Part shown: positions 25,197 to 37,777 of the stretch, in pieces | Layout of the letters: each line of letters starts with the position of its first letter | Numbering within the stretch: the first letter of the stretch is position 1 | NCBI RefSeq assembly: GCF_013373865.1 | Contig: NC_050476.1 | Span: forward strand, 7,662,501-7,726,500 | Length of the DNA: 64,000 bases | Origin: Monomorium pharaonis | Taxonomy: Eukaryota > Arthropoda > Insecta > Hymenoptera > Formicidae | Reading direction: 5' to 3' | Made by a program: the position numbers and the translations under genes | The notes under the pieces: generated by a model | What the model saw: the letters and a program-made list of their open reading frames with translations, nothing else | What the model was told of the DNA's origin: nothing | Databases searched by the model: none

Positions 25197-27837
25197 ATAA
25201 TTATGAGAGGATTAAGATAATTTTGAGGAAGAATTTTCTTTCTATCGCTGTATTATGAAACTAATTTGTTATTTAAATATAATATAACGCAATACCAATT
25301 TCGATTATGACTTTTTATAGCACAGAATTCGTGTAACGTGATTGTTTTCTGATTGTGTCGGAGCTAACCACGTTCCTCGAGCCGGTTACAGTAACAGTAT
25401 ATCCTGTACTTTGGTATCTAATCTTCTGCAGCGGATAATAGGGATCCAAGAGATCGTTGAACTTTAGCTACATCTCGGGGAGATTCGCAATTGAGTATTC
25501 AATGTACAAAGAATGCAATCTAATGCGTGACATTTAATGCGGACGTGGATATCTTGTAAACTTAGGAGATAGGAGACTTGGAGAAAAAGACATTCTCATT
25601 AACTGTTTTTTTGTTTTCAAATCCGCCGTTATTTACAAGCCAATGGCCGATATAACACGTAAAGATTCTACTTTACATTCTAAAGTCCTGCAGAAACTTG
25701 AAAACGATAAATATGCATTGAGATTAAATTGATACAAAATCGTCATGCCAAATGAATGCGATATACAATTGCGGCGCTGCAATTTCTCGTGCATTGTAAA
25801 TTTCTTCCCGAGAAGAGCAGAAAACAGATGGGAGGTAGCGCTTTTGCAAAGTGGAGCACGTTACAAAAGCGTCTTAATTAAATTCCCGAGATCGTAACAT
25901 TATATCCAACGTTATTCTTTCCTATTTATAATCCCCGCTGCCGCGTTTCGCCGTCCGGATCGATCGGACGGATCCCTGAATGTTTAACGCGCCGCTTCGC
26001 GTAACGCGCTTAATCCGACTCGCGACGCGATCCGAAGATCCTGCATAATGTAGCCGCGTCTTCCGTTTTCCGAGCGTGCGCTAATTAACGAAAGCGAATT
26101 AGTATCCGGCGCCGGGGATATCGCCTATCTGCTGTACGTACGTCTCCGCCGAATGCAGTTTTTTTTTCCCTTCCCCGGCGACGTCGGAGCCGACGTCAAC
26201 GTGAAAATTTCATTCGATCCAGTGACATTCAGTGGCAATATGGCGCCTTCGGATCCAAATGCAAGCGCGAGAGACTTGAAAATGCATGCGCGCCCGCGTG
26301 CCGCGTATCCTAGACGCTAATTGGAGACAGGAGAGGGATATTAGAAACGATAAGTGCCGATGAGATTCAATTTGCTTTCTTCGACGTTTCCATTGCCCCT
26401 TTGGGAAAATAATTAGAGGTCTAACTAAACCGAATCGACAGAAACGCTCATAGCAATTAACGTTTCGATTAGCAATCCGATTATGCATTTTCTTAATCCG
26501 TCATCGGCCCGACGTGCATTGGTTATTTAATACGACAGACGTTGCCTCAGAAAACCAATTGCTTTCCGAGTAATCGCGCGCTGACAGATTACTTCATATA
26601 TCCACTATCGGCATTTTAATTTCCATGAAATTTTTTTTTTTTACACACATCTAGCGATACCATATTTTACTTTATATTTTATATCGTTATTAAACAGAGA
26701 GTGCGTTTTACCGCTATTTTGAAACACTCTACTTGCACCAAGTTTTCACGCGATAAATCAAAATGTAATACTTTGTCGAGTTTCACTGAGAGAGAAAGAA
26801 AGAGAGAGAGAGAAATCTCATCTTTAATAATACTTATCTCAGATGGTAGTTGTTTATGTACGCGTTTCATATTTATGTGGCGTAATTAGCAATATTTCAC
26901 GAATGCGTAATGCTATTAATTCAGCGCGGCTTAATAAGTCGGGGAGGGTAATAACAGCCGCAGGAAAGCAGATGCACGTATATACTATCGAGACGAGGAT
27001 CAGTTTTTACTCATTCGCGGAATGAATGGCGCGAGAGGGAGCTATTACTCCGCGATAAGCAACGGCAGTGCATTCATGACGCGCGGAACGTGGTACATTT
27101 TCCAAATGCAGCCGCAGAAAAGAAGTACGAAGAATGGAGGAGGCACGAGAAGGTATTACGAAAAAATATCCTCAACGTTTACATCGATAACTCGATAACG
27201 TGTACCTTTCTAATCCGTGAGTGTACCTGTCGATGCGATCAATCTTGATCCGGGAGCAACGGTGCTATTTGACGGGTTTATCCGCCACGACGACGAGCCC
27301 GAAAGAACAGCATCGCGGTTTTAATGTCGTTACATCGTACCATAACGATATTACAGAAGAAAAAATCCGGTTTGACAAAGGTAATTCTTCGTCCGTGCGA
27401 TCTGCGCCCGCTTACGGCGCGCAAATTAAATATCCACGGAGATCGGCTTATCGGGCATCAACTTCGCATTAACGTCACAGCACTCTCGATACGGCCCGCG
27501 GCAGGCCAGCTATCATTCGTCAAAGTCAATTTTGCCCCGGTGCCCAACGGCAGGAATTAAACTTCTGCGCGCGCGGCACTTCCGCAATAACATCGCGCTC
27601 GCGCGCGCGCGCGCGAAATTAGAAGCGCCGTGTATCGAGACGGGTTCTTTGTCAGGACGTCGAACGTCAACCGCAGCTGCTGGAGGTTATGAATTTTAAG
27701 TAACGAGCGGGAATAAAGATCTCTGCTTGTCCCTAGAAAACCCTAACCGAGAGATACGTTCATTACAAAAGTCAAGTATGTTTGGTCGATATAATTAGAA
27801 TATAGGATTTTTCACAGCTTAACAGAGATGCGGTTTT
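25197..27837. other. Spacer with CpG-rich stretches
   Basis: CpG-rich sequence at 25930-26320 and 26990-27660, including a CG dinucleotide run near 27600, plus a GA run at 26793-26812. Open frames are short and unsupported. Confidence 0.45.
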
Positions 27838-28025
27838 ATGAGAGAAAAAAATACTAAAATATTCAATAGAAAATCAATAATATTTATTTAAAGCAAGTAA
27901 TAGTTCTCTATAATTTAGAAAATATTACTTGTTTGAAATAAATATTATTGATTTTCTATAAAATACGTTATTAGCACTATTCAAAGAAATATTTATTTGA
28001 ATCTGGCATTTTTTTTCTCAGTGTA
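27838..28025. mobile_element. MITE, family B (second copy)
   Basis: It shares TAATATTTATTT, ATTGATTTTCTATAAAA and the right arm TTCAAAGAAATATTTATTTG with 23254-23480. It ends TTTTTTTTCTCAGTGTA, the reverse complement of an ACACTGAGAAAAAA tip. The left tip is eroded. Confidence 0.8.
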
Positions 28026-28499
28026 AATTAATACATTTTTTATTGCGACGTTGAGGATTATATAATGTATATTTTTGGTATTAATTCGAAATCCGATGGA
28101 CCGCCACTGAATTCTATTACATTGAAAAACTATTTGATCGTGCATCTTCTCTCTGTGACGTTTAAAAAGTCCATCCGCACGGTACAAAATGTTTCTATCT
28201 TTAGTTTTAAATCGAGACCCGTCGAGATCTTTTACTCCCTTAATATTATTGCATAAATCCAGTTATGCGCGTCAGTGTCATTCCGCATAATTGGATAACC
28301 GGACGGAAAAACCTACAAATATACAAAACATTATACCTGAAAATGCGATGAAGCGTCACTTACTTCCGTATTACAGCTTTGTCCGTGCTCATGTCGCGGA
28401 AGTGTCACACGGTAAAAAAAAAAGAGAGAGAGAGAGAGATAGGAAAAAAGAACTCTGGAGTGCGCTCCGGCATCTCACCTAATGGAATTAGCTTCCTTG

Positions 28500-29089
28500 C
28501 AGGATACACAGAGAGATCCTGCGACGGGTCGGCGACGGCGGTGGCGGCGGCGGCCGCGGCGTGTGTGTGTACGTGTGCATGTGTGTATATGTGTCGCCTA
28601 ATTAATAAAATAAATCAGCCAGCGGGCTTCGCGCCGATCTCCAGAGTGCGACGACCCCGGCATTAAAGCGCGCGCGAGCGGCTGACTGACTAACTGGCTG
28701 ACTGACGTGGCACCCGACGTCGGCCGATTGTCAAATTACAAGAGATCGAGAATACCTGATGGGGTATGTGTATACTTGATGGGGGTGACGGAACGGGCGA
28801 GGGGTGGGGACAGGGGGGGGGGGAAGGGCAGGGAGGAGGGAAGGGAGGGGGAGGGGGTTTCGCGCGGCGTCGCGACACCGGCGTCGACGATCGCGCAGAA
28901 TCTCTCGTCGCCCCCACCAGGCGACGAGCGTTGTCGATCCCTACCCCTTTTCCACCTGCAACCCTTCCGCGACGGTCCAGCGTTACGTCATTCGAGTCCT
29001 GGACTCCGGCGGCGACCGTGGTCCCTCACTTCCGCTTCCGGCTCCCGGTCACGAGGCGCTGCGCGGAGGAGATCCAGTTCTGTTACCAG
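28500..29089 (+). promoter_or_regulatory. CpG-rich island with G-runs, possible first exon
   Basis: It contains GCGGCGG runs, a GT microsatellite (28560-28590), repeated CTGACTGAC near 28681-28707 and a run of ten G at about 28815. It ends at a donor-like GTTACCAG/GTAAAG (exon end 29089). All three plus frames are open, so no coding call is made. A promoter with a non-coding first exon is the simplest reading. Confidence 0.3.
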
Positions 29090-30321
29090 GTAAAGCGCAC
29101 CCGGTGGCTGACTGACACATTCGGCCGTTCCGGCTCTTCGGCCTGCCGACCGCAACGTTTTTCCCTCCTGCGCTCCCAGGGCTCCTCTCTCCCTCGTGGC
29201 TGTGCGCCGTGATGCATCAACCTCTCTGGTCCGTATTCGCATCTGTCTGCTCCGAGAGAAACCAGACTTCAAGACCGCGTTGTATTACTTGACACGCTAA
29301 AGTTCTCGATGTAATTGATATTTTTCTCATTTTTGGAATTTAAAAGCAACGATTTCCTTAAAAACGTCACAATTTTCAATTATTAAACGTTATGTTCTTA
29401 CACACGAATATACCAAAATTAATTACGGGTTTTTATACATAAAAGTTTTATTTGACAAAATATTCGTCTGGTTTCTCGCTTGTTGATTATTCTCGCTGGG
29501 TATTTTATTGTTTGTAGTAGCGGACTTTATTTTAATCGCATGCCTGCACTTTGTTAGTATTAGATGCAAATTGTGTAGATATTAATCGCTTTTAGATGTG
29601 CTAAGCGACGTAAAGCTAAATGGAATTGCATGCTGCGAGTGTGTAGAATGCTTATGTCATGAGAAAAGGAACTCGAAACCGTTTTTCAAAAGCATTTACG
29701 AGATGAAAGTGGAGAACTTGACAGTGGTAGATTGCAGAAAGCCGTAAGATACCTGTTGCACATTGCTCTGAGGCAAACATGACCGGCACATTCACCCACA
29801 GCAGGACGGCATTTCTCCTCAAATAACTGTTTTATTCAAGTATAATAGCGCCATTGCAATCGCATAAAATATTATCTACATTCCACATTCGAGTTTAGTC
29901 GACGTGATTTATTTATTTATTTATCTAAAAGCAAATGATATTTGAATTCTTTCGTAGAAAATTTACCGTGTACTCGGTAGTCAAAAACTGGCTGGCCATC
30001 CAGTAAAGAACACATTATTATGCCAGATTGCTGATGCGGGCATCTCGCGTTGCCTCGTAAAGATGCATTGATAATCACAAAAACTGCACCTTCAACAAAT
30101 TTCAGTCTTTGCTTGGGTCTCGCTGAACTCGTGATCGCGCTGTAAAACCATCATTATGCACTTTATGTAACTTCCAACAGTTGACTATGGCAAAAATGAA
30201 TATTTGCAAGGAATTTTTTTTAAGCTCCTAAACGCTTATGTAGTCCTGCAAGAGATTTCTTGCGAATCTCTTAATTTTCAATATTTTTCAAGAACGTTTA
30301 AAGCACTAGACAATTATGTAC
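29090..30321. other. Spacer with one short splice-bounded open block
   Basis: At 29596-29743 (+) a TTTTAG acceptor and an AAGCC/GTAAGA donor bound 48 open codons encoding a cysteine-rich stretch (ACCECVECLCHEK). It would join in phase to the island ending at 29089. No homology recognised. Confidence 0.3.
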
Positions 30322-30374
30322 CTTTGTGAAAATGAGAAATCTATTCGATATGTCTATTTCTCATTTTCACAAAG
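30322..30374. repeat. Perfect inverted repeat with 19-bp arms
   Basis: CTTTGTGAAAATGAGAAAT at 30322-30340 is followed, after a 15-base loop, by its exact reverse complement at 30356-30374. No other copy was seen in the window. Confidence 0.95.
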
Positions 30375-31281
30375 TGATGGATTGGAGGTAGAAGAGTTAA
30401 AATGTCTTAAATTGGCTGATTTCTAGATTTGCAAGTGTAAAAAGTGTATGTATCGATCAGAGATATACAAGGGATGTTTATCTCGCAATATCCAAAAGTT
30501 ATAATCGAGATAGAATTCCGTACTAGTGAAAAACGTTCCGGTGCTCTCCATGCATTCGATGTACATGTTGCTTTTGTGCTGGCGCGTGGGGAGCACAACA
30601 GGCGTGTAACGGTTCTCGAATCATACAGGCGTTGAGATAATTCGAATACAGAACACTTTTGCTTGGGAAAACAACATCAATTAAATTGTTCCCAATCCCA
30701 AATCCGTTTTCCCAAACGTTTATCCCCGACACTTGTGCCTCGTGATCTATCGAAGTCAGTCCGCGATCCAATCGATCAAACGACTATACTACAGAGTGTC
30801 ATTCATAGTTGTCGGGCTTACGCGCTTATCCGATCGGATTGTATGGAAACATCGAACTTTTGCAACTTACAAATGACAATATGACACGGGGCATAAATTT
30901 GCGTATCGAGTTTTCCATCGCTCTTAATGTCCCGTTGTCTGTTCCGCCTTCGTTGTTCTTTTTTTGCGTTAAGCCAGCACCTCTCAGCGTAGAATGCTCG
31001 TTTAAGCGAGTTTAAGCGGCTCTCGTGAACGGTTATGATTCTGACGATGAATCATGCAGGCTATAAATATTTTGTGTATCTCTCTAAAGTGTAAATATAT
31101 TCCTGATTTTATTTTAATTTTATTTCGGCGTGCACGAAAATCAATGCTCGATTGAGCAAATTGTTTCTTTAAAAAACAGTTCGACAGCTCTCGTTTATAA
31201 TTGTTTACGAGATGAGATGTATAAAAAGAATTAAACCTTCAATCATATTTCATACTTACATGTGCATTTGTATCTTTTTAG
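30375..31281. other. Spacer, no gene seen
   Basis: Intermediate composition. Open frames of 60-82 codons on both strands overlap and lack splice or homology support. Confidence 0.5.
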
Positions 31282-31355
31282 AAAACCTTAGAAACGGCAA
31301 AAGCTGCGCCGCGGCATTGGGAAGGCGGGCGAGAATCACGATAGCGAGGAATCAG
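31282..31355 (+). other. Candidate small exon (74 bp)
   Basis: It has an excellent acceptor tract (GCATTTGTATCTTTTTAG) and a near-consensus donor (ATCAG/GTAAGTGG). One frame is open throughout (phase 1 in, phase 0 out, containing NLRNGKSCAAALGRRARI). The other two frames stop. The out-phase matches the next candidate at 32542. It may equally be a 5' UTR or non-coding RNA exon. Confidence 0.4.
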
Positions 31356-32541
31356 GTAAGTGGAAATCTGTGGGGAAAAGTTTGGTAGGGCGGAAAGGGA
31401 TTTACTTTTCGCGTGAAGCATCGATTTAAAATTGGACGTGAAACGTAGTTACCGATATTGCCTCTCGACCGGCTGAGAGATTGCGGTGAGCGAAGGCGAG
31501 CGAGAGAGACGGCGAGGAGGAAAGATATCGCTGCCGGAGTTGCTCATCCCGACGTCCGATACGTGCGATGTAATAAAATTATGATCGGCCAGCCCCTTCC
31601 ATCCATTCGTCTCAATCATTTCCTCGCAAAGATTGACGAGCGCGCGCGGTATTCCCGCCACTTCCGATTCTCGCCTCTCCATTCGTACGTTCGTTCCCGC
31701 TGTCCTTTTTTTTTTTTCTTTCGCCGCTGCACTGGAAACGTTTTACTGCCGCGTGATTGATTTTAAAGTCCCATTATAATCGACCCGGTACTTACGCGAG
31801 TATTCTGAAATTAATTCTGGCTCCCTTTTGCGAATCTCCTCACCTCGCAATAAAGATACCGCGGCAGTGGGGGGCAATAAAACGCGTATCGACGTAATCA
31901 CGATTGTTAATCAAGATGCTTTAATTACAGGACTATGCAAGAGAGCGAGAGAGAGAGAGAGAGAGAGAGAATTCCTTGTTGCAGTCGTCCGAAACCTGCG
32001 TCACAAATATCCTGCGATCGAGCTCTTTATGCTTTTGATTGTTGCTCAGAAAGCCTTGTTGACGATATTGGCTTTCGGGCAATAATCATAATCACGGAAG
32101 AGCTGATTATCATCGTTATCTACTATTGTCTATTATTATATCGTTATCTGTACTGTTATATTATGATATTATAACGAGAAATTATATTTTTATCTTAGAA
32201 AGAAAATGTTATGTATTTACATCTAACTTTTGTTTATATCTGTATTACGGAATTAAGAATCCTATTTAACATGTTTATTATGTCTCGACGAATACAAGCG
32301 CTAGCGAATCAATGTTTGAAAAGAATAAAATGTGATATGTAAGTACTTGCTGATCAGACTACCTCAAAACTTTGTTAATTTATGTTTTAATACTTAGAGA
32401 TCGATATATATTGCGAATATTTCCTGATAATTGTTAAAATATTTTTGTAAGTAAGTTACATTTAGCAAAAGTGACGATACTTAAGCATGATGATACTCAT
32501 CACTGCGTATTACATCGTGGTATCTTATTCTTCAAACTCAG
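31356..32541. other. Spacer with GA microsatellite
   Basis: A GA run lies at about 31946-31970 and a T-run near 31707. No supported gene. Confidence 0.5.
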
Positions 32542-32592
32542 TCATGTGAATCAATCTCTTCGTATCAAGGATCGCAGCGTGGGAACTTCTCG
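32542..32592 (+). other. Candidate small exon (51 bp)
   Basis: The acceptor TATTCTTCAAACTCAG and the donor TTCTCG/GTGAGTTT bound 51 bases, open in phase 0 (SCESISSYQGSQRGNFS) and also in a second frame. It joins in phase to 31282-31355. It could be a microexon of an unidentified plus-strand gene. Its short length makes coincidence plausible. Confidence 0.35.
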
Positions 32593-33433
32593 GTGAGTTT
32601 TATAAGGCGAGGAAGTACACCATTCCAGATAGTTACGTTCCCTTTAATTACAATTATTACGGCGCATTATAAGATACGACGTATGACTAATATTTCCGTA
32701 AAGACATTAAAAATAATTGCAATTAGTCATCGAATGAAATAGGTAGTAAACTAAGCGATGGAAGGTAAATTGCTACTGATAATAAACAGAATCAGTGTGA
32801 CAAGTAATAATACGCTTATTAATTAAAATGAAGGCTTTCTCATCCAACAACTGTTCAAGAGTTTAATTTTTATAATATAGTCATTTTTTTATTTATCTTA
32901 TATAATATAATACATTAATTTTTTTATTCATCTTTATATTCATATCTAAATATAGACTGTATAATAGATTAAAAAAGAGTAATAATATCTATATAATATA
33001 TAAAAAATACAGAAATAATGTTACGAGGTTTGATAACTTTTTGGTATATAGTCTTGTAAATAAACTTGCATTAATAGAAATTTTTTAATTTAATTGTTAG
33101 TCTAAATTTTTAAGAATTTACAAAAAAAAAATAAAAATTATATATAATTATTTACTGTTCTACTAAAGAATTATTTCTACCACAAAAGAAAATTATAAAT
33201 ATAATACAATTTATAACGTAACTTCTCATAAATGTTCGACAGTATCGTGAGATAGAAATAGCATAGCTTTTGAACAGAAAATAAAGTAACGAATTTGTAA
33301 TAAAATGCATATATAGTATATTAATTATAACTTTGATAGACGGAAAACAGGTAGTGAATGCTGGCTACAAAATTAGTTAAAAATTTAATCCAGGGGGAAT
33401 CATAAAAGAGGGAATTGTTTCCACAGATTTTAA
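32593..33433. other. AT-rich spacer
   Basis: No supported feature seen. Confidence 0.6.
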
Positions 33434-33640
33434 TACACAGAAAAAAAATGTAATACAGCCAATAACATATGTGATTGCGGGCTGCCAACTACATAAAATA
33501 CTCAATACAATAATATTTGCTATTAATGCAAGTACAATGTTGATACTGCAATAGCATATATTATTGTATTGAGTATATTTTTAATTGGCAGCCCGCAATA
33601 ACATATCTTATTGAATATATTGCTTTTTTTTTCAATGTAG
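33434..33640. mobile_element. Hairpin MITE, family E
   Basis: Inner arms: GATTGCGGGCTGCCAACTAC with ATACTCAATACAATAATAT on the left, and ATATTATTGTATTGAGTAT with TTGGCAGCCCGCAAT on the right. The outer tip TACACAGAAAAAAAATGT is the inverted counterpart of TTTTTTTTCAATGTAG. It folds almost end to end. No coding frame. Confidence 0.9.
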
Positions 33641-35690
33641 ACTGAAACCTACGTGAATGCACTTTCAATACTACACATATCTAATCCATACAATACAAAT
33701 GTTTTAGTAGATTTATTTCGCTTTTCACTGATAATGTGAAATATAGTACGAATAAAAATATAAAGTGTATGCAATATATTAGTAATTAGCTGTTATATTA
33801 GTATTTAAAATTTTTATTAATGTAGTATTAAGATGTCAATATGGATCGGCTCGCGTTTATAATCATTATTTAGCGTTAGATTTTTTATTAAGCCTTTTTT
33901 CTATTATAATTTTATAAAGTTTTTAAATATTTCTTTGATATTAATATTTTTACAATTCATTTGAAATTTAATACATACTTAAAAAATAAAATATTACTGA
34001 ATATGTAAATTTATCCAAACGTATATATGTATTATTGAACTTTAAAAAATAAATATGAAAATTTATCAGGTAGCCAGACGTCATCGCTTTATACATGATA
34101 TCAATAAATTGTTCACACACACACACACACATCTCCCATTTCAAAAGTCCTTTAATAAATATTTCCTAAAATTTCGAACGTACACACAACATACATTATC
34201 GAAATATTACTTTGCTATGAAATTTTATTTTTGTTTCAATCACAATTTCCAATAAATTTGATATTATCAAACAAAATAAAAAGAAACATACAATCAATAT
34301 GTATTTGTTATTAAATTGCATATAAGCATTATAAATTATTTGGAAATTAATGAAATTCAGAAATTCTTAAAATTTTTCTAGAAAAAATTCTAGAATTTTT
34401 AATAATGCAATTTATCATTGTTGATTGTTTTCCTCGTTTTATTTAAATTTTACAATTGTTACATAACATTTTTACAAATAAGTATAATACATTGTCGTAT
34501 ACAAAAATGTATATTAAATAATTAACATAACGCGCGATTTATCAAACAATTTCCCACGTTTCTTTTTATATACATAAGCTCTCGCACAGTTTGTAAAACA
34601 GAAAACTCATTCGAGATGATACTATCACAAATTATTGTGTCTAATTTATCTCAATGTCGGGAATCACGAAAGATTAATTCCGAAGGATGCATCAGCTCAT
34701 GTCGGGTTAGTCGACCGCAAAGTTTCTTCTGCTCGTTTCGCATTTTCTCCGTGAAAATTACACAATTCCTGATGCACGTCGATGTCGGTACCGACAGTGC
34801 TTTACCGAGAACTGCCAAAAAGTCGGCGAAACGAGGGTCGACAGCCAGGAGCGTAGTCCGAGCATCGTTCGAGATGGGATAACCGACGGGAGGAGGCGAA
34901 CGACGGGTCCGGCAACAATGCATTATTTAAATTTTAAAAGCCCCTCAAAGTGTTGGCTTAATTCGCCGGTCTTCCACCCTATCTCTAGCAGATCGAAAAC
35001 TCGGAAAACCAACGAGCGGGAGACCTACGTTGACATGTGCGTAAATGTGCATAATGCACTTGCGGTTGTATAGCTTAGAGTTCGGAATATGATGTATGTG
35101 TCGGAAAAGACACTTATCTTTTATATAAATGTATTTGAAAAATAATTATAATCATCAAAAGTATTACTACATATGTGAAAAATTTGAATAATAAAATTAT
35201 ACATGCATATAATACGCGATTTCCTAAATTTTATAACAGTTCCGTTCTTTATACTCATCTTTACAGTCACGATTTTGGCAGAAAAATTATTTCCAGTTAC
35301 TTTTAAATATTTAAAACAAATATATGTGTTTAAATTCTTAATTATATATTTCAGCTAAAAGAAATCTCGGATAACGTAAATCTTCATTAATGAAAATTAA
35401 AATTGTCAAAAATTTCATCTTCAATTTCTTAAAGGTCTTGCATGCAAAAATAAGTCAAGGAGCCATATTAAATTACACGATTGCTGCAAAAAATTTAATT
35501 TTCATATTAGCGAAATAATAAGAGGAATATCTCTTAGGAATCAGATACAGTTGCCATCTTTCAGACAGCGCGACGAGTCAGACAGAGTGTAAAAATGATA
35601 TGCATATGCGACTTCGCGGCCGTCAGGCACGTTCGCGAACGTGAAATCTGCATTCGTCGCTGAATCGATCTCATCTTTCCACATAATTGC
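33641..35690. other. AT-rich spacer with CA run
   Basis: A CA microsatellite at 34114-34131 and a GC-richer patch at 34600-35010. No supported gene. Confidence 0.5.
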
Positions 35691-35699
35691 CAATATAAC

Positions 35700-36240
35700 C
35701 AGAGCGTCGAGGGGGGGCGAAAGCGCGTTCGCGCATCGGTGTGTGTACGTCGCGAATAATCGCGCGTATACACGCGCGCCTCGTACCTGAATGCACGCAG
35801 ACGGGAGTGCAGGATTCGCGGATACATAGGAAGCTGGAAGCAGGTTGACAGATTGACGTTCGGTCGCGCCTCGTTCAACCCAGCGTCCGATGAATATTTC
35901 AGGATGCCCGGCTTCACCTGTCAGTCCGCGGGATGCCATGCGGCGCGGAGAGAAAGAGCGAAAGAGAAAGACGGAGCAGCAGCAGCAGCAGCAGCATCAG
36001 CAACAGCAGCAGCAGCAGGAGGAGCAAACCTGGTTGCTTCTATGTATAGGGGAGCCGTGCCCTGGCGAACTTTCGACCCGAAATGACCCGAGAGAGTCGA
36101 AGGAGATGCAGACTCCGTCGCCGCGATGGATTTTCACCTTTTCTTTTGCTCTCTCCCTCTCTTTTTCTCTCACGCCGCCATTTGCCATCCGCGATGATGA
36201 GTCTAATTTCAGGATACCGATCGATCGTCTATGAATATCA
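35700..36240. other. CpG-rich island containing a CAG repeat
   Basis: A GC-rich island with GCGCG runs. An AGC/CAG microsatellite at 35975-36020, interrupted by CAT and CAA, could encode polyglutamine or polyalanine depending on frame. No start, splice pair or homology decides between them. It may be a 5' UTR or promoter region. Confidence 0.4.
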
Positions 36241-37777
36241 GAAAATTACGTATTTATTTCCACGTGTCCCAGTTTGCGCGCCCACTGCCTGCACCGAGGA
36301 CGTAAGGGACGAAGTCGGCGAAGAGATACGCCGATTTCTTATTTATTTCGGTACTCGTTATTCCAGCGTGAATATATTTACCGGTATTTGTCTCGTCATA
36401 ATTGATGATTATGACAATTAATTAATTAATCCACTTACGTGGCGCACGGCTGACTTGTTTGTTAAGCTAATTCGATTTAACGTTCGAAATCTAGAATAAA
36501 AATAGATAATTAGCGCTCGCATTGTAATTAAATCATTAAGCTGCGCTCTACGTATAAAGTTTTAATGTCGGGAAAATTTTACGGAGTTCTTGTTGAAATT
36601 GATAACGTTTTCGAAAGCGACTTTTTAAAATAAGTGCCTCGTGTTATATTCAAGATATCTACTACTACGCCTTTCTGAATATTAATTTACGATCGATCGA
36701 CTTAACGTTCTATTATTAAAAACCCCGCTGAAGATTTGCACGTGGACAGTTCCTAAGTTCATCGATTATTCTTACCTAAGGGGGCATAACTATATTAGAT
36801 ATATATTTATCCAAAGAAGATGTACGTCGGACTAATGCAAATTCGCATACAAGATAGATGACCCCGCGGTTCGCCCCGACGTAACGCGAGATGGATTCGG
36901 CGTTGAATCCATTAAGTTCATTAGATTCGGAATCGCGAATCTTACCGCGATATTAAATTAGCGCGCGACAACTTTGGAAGCTTAACGTAATCGTCGTGAC
37001 GTTATACATATATCAAAAAGGCGTGTTAGGACGAGAGAAATCTCCCGTCGCGCTGAAACGAGACGGAGCCTCGTATATTGTTTGTATCCGCCGCTTGTTC
37101 AAAGCCACGGCGGTCGAGAGGCGCAGAGGGTGGGAAAAATCGGAGGAGCCGAGAATTGGCGAGCTGATTTATAGCTGGGCTGCACCGAAGGCCCTCGCGG
37201 TATCTCCCTTCGCGGTCTGTCTGTGCGTTTGACATTTGGTGCCTTACGATGACCGACTGAAATATGAGCCTTCACGTCGCGTACGTCCAGCCGTCCGGTC
37301 CCGGTCTCGCCGAAGTGGAGGAACTGGATTTCCAGTCATAGAGATGGTTGCGCGCACAAAGTTGAAATTGGCACTTACGATGGACGCCCATTGCGCTTTC
37401 GCTGAATATTCATGGTGCCGCGGTAAAGGGTTATTGAACCGCTGCTGCAAGCCTGAACCTTGAATGAGCCGAGCTACATAAAGATATCGCGATCGACAGG
37501 GGAGGAGGGGAGGGGGGGAAAAGAATGCAATCCGCTCCGGATATAATTACCCGGTTCTAAATAATGACAGCGCGTTAAAGTGCGGAGGACGCGCGAGTCG
37601 CTTTAGCATTCCATAATCAATTACTTTACGAGCGGTGTATATATATATATATACGTTTGTTTATACGTGGAATTATTAATAGAAATTGTCACCTCAAATT
37701 TCGAATAATACGTATCTATCTCGGCGACGAAAACAATAACAATTTAATTCTTGGCTAAAAATAATATATTCCACCGC
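36241..37777. other. Spacer with CpG-rich patch
   Basis: AT-rich, then CpG-rich at 36840-37660, with a short TA run at 37638-37653. Open frames overlap on both strands and were not called. Confidence 0.45.

Noticed and set aside
28690..29272. Glycine/arginine-rich frames over G-runs
   Set aside because: Low-complexity sequence with homopolymer G. A promoter or UTR reading is simpler.
31937..31970. Possible CRISPR-like or coding repeat in the GA run
   Set aside because: It is a plain dinucleotide microsatellite without spacers.
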